DNA of 64,000 nt from Orobanche coerulescens (lineage: Eukaryota > Streptophyta > Magnoliopsida > Lamiales > Orobanchaceae), in the NCBI GenBank assembly GCA_033398695.1, contig CM065817.1, forward strand, positions 69,118,001-69,182,000, written 5' to 3'. Position numbers and translations under genes: made by a program. The notes under the pieces are model-generated. The model searched no databases. It saw only the letters and a program-made list of their open reading frames with translations, and had not been told where the DNA came from. This document shows positions 58,164 through 64,000 of this stretch, piece by piece (the stretch's first letter is position 1; each line of letters opens with the position of its first letter).

Positions 58164-59483
58164 GATACTTACATCTCAATCTGAACTTCGGCGTGATTTG
58201 ATCGAGTTGGGTGTTGAAATTTTGTTGCCAGGAGTTGTCGGGCAACTTTTTGCTTTAGAAATTTCGTCGCCGCTGAACGATGAAATTAAACTAAAGCAAT
58301 TGGAGGACCCGATGATTGCTCAAATCCGAGAGAATGTCCTTAAGGAAAAGTATCCTGGATTTGTTATTCACGAAGATAGTGTGTTGAGATTCCAGAGTCG
58401 GCTTTGTATGCCAAACGATTTGGATTTGAGGCAGAGTATTTTACGTGAGGCCCATGCTACGCCTTACCGGGTTCATCCTGGTTCGAGTAAGATGTACAAG
58501 GACCTAAGGAAGAAATTTTGGTGGAATGATATGAAGGAGGGGGTCGCACAGTTTGTAGCGAGATTTTTGACTTGTCAGCAGGTCAAAATCGAGCATCTGC
58601 GACCATCCCGGTTGTTGCAGTCGCTTCTCATTCCGGAATGGAAGTGGGAAGACATTTCGATAGACTTCGTCACGAGCTTGCTGAGGTCGAAGTCTGGTAT
58701 GAATATGGTTTGGGTAATTGTAGATCGTCTGACCAAGTCGGCACATTTTCTGGGCATCAAGGATACTTGGGGTCCGGAAAAGTTGGGTCGCGTATTTATT
58801 ACGCAGATTGTGAGGCTTCACTATACTCCGAAGTCTATTATTTCAGATCGTGATGGTCATTTTGTATTGCATTTCTGGCAGGCGGTACATAGGGCTTTGG
58901 GTACTCGTTTGCGTCTGAGTACTTTTTTTCATCCTCAAACGGATGGGCAGTCGGAGCGCACTATCCAGACATTTGAGGATATGTTGCGTGCTTGTTCTCT
59001 CGATTGGAGCAGTGATTGGGATAAGCATTTGCCATTGATCAAGTTCACGTACAACAATAGTTGCCATGCATCGATCAAGATGGCACCGTATGAGGCGATT
59101 TATGGGCAGCGATGTCGATCGCCAATTTATTGGAACGAAGCATCCGATAAAGTCGGGACCGAACCGGATATCACTTTGGAGACAAGGAGGAAGGTGGAAT
59201 TGATTTGGGAGAGGATGTTGATAGCTCAGAGTCGATAGAAATCCTATGCTGATGTTCGGCGTCGACCTTTGGAATTCGAGGTGGGAGACCACGTTTTGCT
59301 AAAGGTGTCGCCGACGAGGGGAGTTTACCGCTTTGGGAAGAAGGGAAAGTTGATTCCGAGATTTATTGGGTCCTTTGAGATTCTAGAGAGGGTTGGCGAG
59401 TTGGCGTACCATTTGGCGTTGCCTCTGACTTTGAGTCACGTCCATAGCATTTTTCATGTTTCCCAGCTGAGGAAATATGTTCA
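58164..59483 (+). pseudogene. Gypsy A integrase
   Basis: Integrase joins element DNA to the chromosome. The zinc domain reads HATPYRVHPGSSKMYKDLRK and ARFLTCQQVK; the first Cys of the CxxC pair is Phe. The core shows WEDISIDFVTS (Asp), WVIVDRLTKSAHF, IISDRDGHF (Asp), and HPQTDGQSERTIQ (Glu), so the DDE triad is kept. A TAG at 59236-59238 splits it from the C-terminal part (SYADVRRRPLEFEVGDHVLL, KVSPTRGVYRFGKKGKLIPR). The frame shifts near 59480 before the chromodomain. Confidence 0.92.
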
Positions 59484-59687
59484 GATCCTAGTCATGTCAT
59501 CGACTATGGTGAGATCGATATCGCAGAGGATATTACCTTCGAGGAGTGTCCCTTGAAGATTTTGGAGCACCGTGAGAAGCGACTAAGGCATAAGACCATT
59601 CCGTTGGTCAAGGTGCAGTGGTTGAGACATGGTGTCAAGGAGGCAACTTGGGAAACCGAGGATAGCATGCGTGCTAGGTACCCCTAG
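59484..59687 (+). pseudogene. Gypsy A chromodomain
   Basis: About 67 codons in a frame different from the integrase: LKILEHREKRLRHK, IPLVKVQWLRHG, VKEATWETEDSMRARYP, then TAG. This is a plant chromovirus chromodomain, which reads histone marks. The preceding frame shift disconnects it from the integrase. Confidence 0.88.
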
Positions 59688-59702
59688 TTGTTTGTTTCTT
59701 AA

Positions 59703-59737
59703 GTTTCGGGACGAAACCTGTTTTTAGAGGGGGAGAA
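59703..59737 (+). promoter_or_regulatory. Hairpin and polypurine tract of gypsy A
   Basis: GTTTCG (59703-59708), loop GGA and CGAAAC (59712-59717) form a stem. The tract AGAGGGGGAGAA follows and abuts the 3' LTR. Confidence 0.8.
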
Positions 59738-61838
59738 TGTAATATCCGCATTTTTTCTTTTTTTTGGTATTTTTCATTTTTGGTGTATTTTTCGTTTTTA
59801 GTGACTCGCTTGTAAATGTATTGATATTTCGAAAATATTTAATACTGGACTTTTGTCACCCGAGCTTGTTTCAGACCTTGTTTTACTCAATTCCGCGTCT
59901 AATGTCTTTTTCGTCGATTGGTTCGATTCTCATAATCATTGTTCGGAACTGCCGTTTCGGGGTTGCCGCAAATCCACCTTATGTTATTATGCATGTTATG
60001 AGCTCTTGGTTGGTGTTTTGATCGTGTATCGTGTATTCCGAATATTTTGGGCCGTTTTATAATTTCCCAAAGTTATGGGTAATTATGTTTGTCGTTGTTT
60101 TCCGAACCTTCGGGTAGTCGGGAACATACTTTCTTTTAGTGTTTAAGTTCGTCGTCTCAAACTCTTCGTAAGCGTGCTTTTGTTTCGTGTTTTTATGGTC
60201 TCGTGTTTTCGTCACACCCTTAATCGACAAACTGCCCGTATGGTGCTGGGGTACCTTACGTACACTATGTGAAGAGCATTACGTACGTTAAGGCTTTTGG
60301 AGTATTACGTACATAATAGTCTATGTATGTGTGGACAGATTCTTGTGCTAATCTATTATGTACGTAAGCTTGGAAGGCTTACGTACGTTAAGCGGCTAAC
60401 GTACATTAGCTGTCCAGGGCTTACGTACGATCGGGGCCTGGGTTTAAATACCCAGGAGTTGACCGATTTCATCCATTTTCCTTCTTCTCCTCCACGTTTT
60501 GGGCGATTCATAGGCGATTTTGGGCGATTTCGACTAGGCAATCAGCTAGCTATCGTCCTTCTTGAGTTCTTGGTGTATATTAACAACACCAACACTTTTT
60601 CTTTGTCTCCGATCCGAGGTAAAACTCTTAGAACCCTATCTTTGGGTAAATTGGGGGTTTTCAAGTATTTGTCCGATTTGCTTCGTGTTGTTGATTAATT
60701 CATGTTGTTTATGATTAATCTTTGTGTATCCCTTGATTTCCCTACGAGCTCATGGAAAATTTCGTGGTATTTGTGAAATCGATAGGGTTCGGTTGTGATC
60801 TACCCTCGTTGTTGTTTTCGTACGAATTAACATGAATAGTAGGTGGATTTTCGGGTGTATTCTGTTTTTGTATTTGTGTAGAATTGATTTTGATTATATT
60901 CTTCGAATCGTTAGGTTTGTGGTTGCCGGTTCCTAGCAAGCTATTTGATTTTCCCGTTCATTTCATCGTCAATATTCTCAAGGCAAGTATTCTTGTGTAA
61001 CCCTTATGCTTAAGATAAAATGGTAATGTATCTTTGTGTGATTTGCTCACTCCGGGAGGGTCCGACGGGTCCTCGGAAGAATCTGTGATTTCACTCCTGA
61101 TTCACGAGCTTGTTTGGATGGCCAGTCCGGGAGGGTCCATAGAGGCCTCGGATGGGACCAGTGGTTTAGCCCAGGTCCGAGGTGAGTCATGTGCGTGATT
61201 TTTAACTATGGCCAGTCCGGGAGGGTACATAGAGGCCTCGGATGGGACCAGTGGTTTAGCCCCGGTCCTAGGTGATTTTCAACTGTGATTATTGACTGTT
61301 TGTTTTCCGGGAAAAGGCATGTCTTGTTTTGATTTTGAAATGATTTGATGCATGTACTATGAAATGTGTAAGTGATTGGTTTGCCTTGATTACTTGTACT
61401 AGCGTAATTGCTAACCCCTTTTGGGACCCGTTTTGGGGAATTTCGTGTCATGAATTTCAGGTTTATGTTCAGCCGGTCGAGCGGCACTGGAGTAGTACGA
61501 GGATGCTGGCCAGGGCTATTGCCATGTGCAATTCGGTCCTTTTTTTCAGTTGTCCATTTTTAAACGTTTGTTTTTCGAACTTGTAAACTGATAGATGGTA
61601 CTCGCAAGTACTTAGGCATTTAAATTTGGAAGAGGGATTGTATACTAAATTTCATGTGTGATTTTCGATGATGTCTGGTTTACCAGTTGTGCCGGGTGTT
61701 TCATTTTAATTTGCGTCTTGGAGACGTGTGTTTTTAACCGAGATGGTTAGACGAGCGGTATAAATTAGTTAGCCTGGTGGGTCCCGCGTAGGGATCCACA
61801 GTGCTGTAATATGGCCTGAATATCTTGGGGGTGTTACA
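59738..61838 (+). repeat. 3' LTR of gypsy A
   Basis: 2101 bp starting TGTAATATCCGCA and ending CTTGGGGGTGTTACA. It differs from the 5' LTR by many substitutions, by fewer ACGTACGT copies (about 60252-60430) and by a single CGGTCGAGCGG block. TATA-like TTTAAATA lies at 60443-60450. Confidence 0.93.
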
Positions 61839-62399
61839 GATATATTTTGGAGACATTTTGTTCTGCACTTTTTGTCATTCGAGCGAGTTTTGATATTGTT
61901 TCGGATTAATCGGCATATTATCGCGACTTTTCCACATTTGGATTTGATTCTTGTAAATCTTACTCAAAACTGTTCTTTTGTCAATCCTACAAGTTCATTT
62001 AACACTTGTGGTCGCGTTGTGAACTTCGGAATTGTTATTCGATCTTATGTCGTGATTTTTCAGACATTTGGGGCCGTTTCATAATATCCCAAAGTTTTGG
62101 GTATTCGCTCACATGCTTGTTTATACCTACCTTCGAGTTGTCAGAATCGCATGTCTGTTTAACGCTCTTGTTAATTGTTGAGAACTCTTTGTAAGCATTA
62201 CGTCGCATTTTTCGAGTCGTCGCTTTTTGAGGTCATTCCGGACTGGTCGGACAGCAGAATGGAATCTGCTGCCGGAATGCAGGTTATGGCCGTAATGGCC
62301 AGTGCATTATGTACGCTATCTTGGCAGTATTACGTCCGCTATTCGCTTTCCGTTGCGTATGTTATCGTATGTAGAAAATCGGGCAGAAGTTCTGGAACA

Positions 62400-62496
62400 C
62401 GTTTACGTACGTAATGTACGAGCTTTTACGTATGTTAACTCGTTAACGTACGTTAAGCTTATTAGCTTACGTACGTAACGCGGTCCAGTTATATAA
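62400..62496 (+). promoter_or_regulatory. ACGTACGT cluster and TATA box, outer LTR
   Basis: Four TTACGTACGTAA-like palindromes lie in 80 bp and TATATAA follows 12 bp downstream. Confidence 0.55.
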
Positions 62497-63459
62497 TCTG
62501 TGGGACGAGTTTTAAGAAGTCATTTCGACTTCTTACACCTCCATCCGTCGGGTCTGATCTTCTAGGGCGATCTGGGACGATTTTCATCACCAAGCTTCAT
62601 CTTGGTGCGTCTCCTTCATGTTATCAACACTATCTCACTTGTTTTCTTGTTGGATCGGGGTATTTTCTTCTTAGAATCCTAGTTGAGTAATTTTGGGGGT
62701 TTTTCCTTGATTCCTTGATTTAATCCGAAGTTGATGAATCGGTTATGTAATTCTTGTTGTTTTGGTTGTGATCTACGGATCAGAATTCCGTTTATCGTCT
62801 TCGTTTCACCCAAAGAATGATTTTGATTCCCTTAAGAAAAACCCTTGAACGCTCGATTGTTATTGTTGTTCCAGGCGAGTTAGAGTCAGGTTTTGAAGAG
62901 TATCATTGATTCATTGAGGAGTTATTCTCGTAATGTTCCGGAGTTGCCACTTGCTCGCTGAAATTGGAAGCTTCGTGGTTGTTCGGTTGCGTCCATTCGT
63001 TGTTTCATTCGCTCGTGGTTTTGAGGCAAGCCCAAACACTTCCTGTTTCATAGATGGAATGGTTGGTAATTGGCTACATGTGCAATTTGAATGATTTTAA
63101 TGAACTTTCAAAATAATCGACATATTCTCGATAAAGGTTTTCCTTCAAAATCAACTCGTGCGTTTGTAAATGAATGTGTCGTCCTGGAAATGGATATTAG
63201 TGTTGTATTTTGGATTGCCTTGTTTTCGTGTGGTACCATTATCTGCGGCTATATCACTTGTGGACTTAAAGTTATATTCTTTCGGCAAGGGGTGTGTGTG
63301 TGTGGATAGGTGTGCTTATTGGTGAGTACGTGATGTCGGGTGACATTGGTTGTGACTCCTTTGAAAGGAGGTTGAGTCGTTCGGTATTGTTGTGAAAGTG
63401 TATTTTCTTGTTGATATGTGATTATTGTAATTTGGTTGTATGTTGAGTGTGACCATAGG

Positions 63460-63870
63460 GTTATCCAATCGGGTATATCTCGAGGAGACTCCAAGGTTCG
63501 TGGCTTGCTATCCCGATGCCAGGATAACTTATGGGTGTATATTTGGACGTGTTACATACTCGTCATGGGTTGTCCAAACCAGGTACACCGTTGTGAGACT
63601 CCGAGGTTCGTGCTTGCTAGCACGATGCCAGGATAACTATTGGGTTATCCAAACCGAGTACGTCATCACGAGACTTTGAGGTTCGTGGCTTGCTAGCCCG
63701 ATGCCAGGATAACAATGAATGTATGTTATATGTCCGTTGTGGAATTCTAATCTTTGAATTGCTCGCGTAACTGTTGTCATGATGATGGGTGACCCCGTTT
63801 ATTTACCATTGGTTTATTCACTCGGGTAGGCGAAGAAGCTCCGAGGTTAATGCTTGTTAGCATGAGACTA
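63460..63870. repeat. Tandem repeat, 4 irregular units, in outer LTR
   Basis: Units share GGGTTATCCAA, GAGACTCCGAGGTTCGTG, CTTGCTAGC and GATGCCAGGATAAC. Three are clear at 63460-63715 and a fourth, more diverged one lies near 63820-63870. Confidence 0.75.
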
Positions 63871-64000
63871 GAATAACCTTTGAGCATATGATTGATATGG
63901 ACGATTGGGTCGTGGACCCCGTGTTTCGTGATCTGAATTGTATTTTGGAAAATAATCTTTGAAGCAGTGTCCCTAAGTGATTTTCGATGAGTTGAAGATC

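Larger units (their letters stand above)
24676..61838 (+). mobile_element. Gypsy A: chromovirus with nested insertions
   Basis: A full Ty3/gypsy element with 5' LTR (24676-26828), tRNA-iMet-type primer site, gag-protease, reverse transcriptase, RNase H, integrase, chromodomain, polypurine tract and 3' LTR (59738-61838). It is flanked by GATAC (24671-24675) and GATAT (61839-61843), a target duplication with one change. Its own length without insertions is about 9.2 kb. About 28 kb of later insertions begin inside the RNase H at about 29940 and end at 57948. Several stops and frame breaks in pol make it inactive. Confidence 0.92.
61839..64000 (+). mobile_element. Outer LTR continues, to window end
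   Basis: Sequence resuming the LTR that starts at 24609. It has the same build as the gypsy A LTR: CATTCGAGCGAG block, a small ACGTACGT cluster (62400-62478), TATATAA at 62490-62496 and a TCTTGGTGCGTCTCC-type leader. A tandem repeat lies at about 63460-63870. The LTR end and any coding part are outside the window. No gene is seen. Confidence 0.6.

Noticed and set aside
62175..62414. 79-codon frame in the outer LTR
   Set aside because: Lies in the U3 region around the ACGTACGT cluster; no domain.

Overview
This is a repeat-dense piece of a plant nuclear genome, probably a eudicot (inferred from element types and AT-rich, intron-split gene remnants; the species cannot be told). Almost every base is assignable to LTR retrotransposons nested in one another. 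No intact single-copy host gene is visible. The host-derived sequences are a LOG-type cytokinin-enzyme gene copy carried inside an LTR element (7082-7707) and a broken ubiquitin-specific protease gene with exon/intron remnants (about 21856-23160).

Layout. 1-1970: 3' end and LTR of an Athila/Tat-like element. 1974-3205: antisense LTR remnants (Tat-like, then copia-like). 3206-14040: 3' half of a decayed Ty3/gypsy chromovirus (gypsy B) with its 3' LTR, split at 4354 by a complete non-autonomous LTR element of 6.6 kb (4354-10966, TSD GCATC, two 1638-bp LTRs) that has no gag-pol. It carries an unknown 181-codon ORF and the LOG gene copy. 13127-17802: a 2338-bp segment repeated twice in tandem, apparently without differences. 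14041-21343: an antisense gypsy-like element with a degenerate interior. 21344-21750: LINE 3' end. 21856-23160: USP pseudogene. 24005-24599: a large inverted repeat.

24609-64000 is a Russian doll. An outer LTR (24609-24675, resuming at 61839) was entered by chromovirus gypsy A (24676-61838). Gypsy A was split in its RNase H by a Ty1/copia element (about 29940-57948, TSD TTTTT on the right side). The copia element itself received three insertions: a 1187-bp hAT-like element in its 5' LTR (31218-32404, 8-bp TSD), an antisense gag-only Tat-like element just behind that LTR (33042-37610, TSD ATTTA), and in its 3' LTR an antisense array of three giant LTRs separated by two interiors of under 0.4 kb (44540-57472, TSD TCTCA).

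Two cross-family patterns stand out. First, a short stem-loop with an AGGA, GGA or GGGA loop and family-specific stems lies just 5' of the polypurine tract in most Ty3/gypsy-type elements here. Second, several LTR families carry a cluster of their own CpG-containing self-complementary motif (TAACGTACGTTA, GTTACGGCCGTAAC, GTGCCGCGGCAC, GGCGATCGCC) upstream of a TATA-like box. Element order, decay and TSDs are read directly from the sequence. Functional statements about the captured genes and the motifs are inference.
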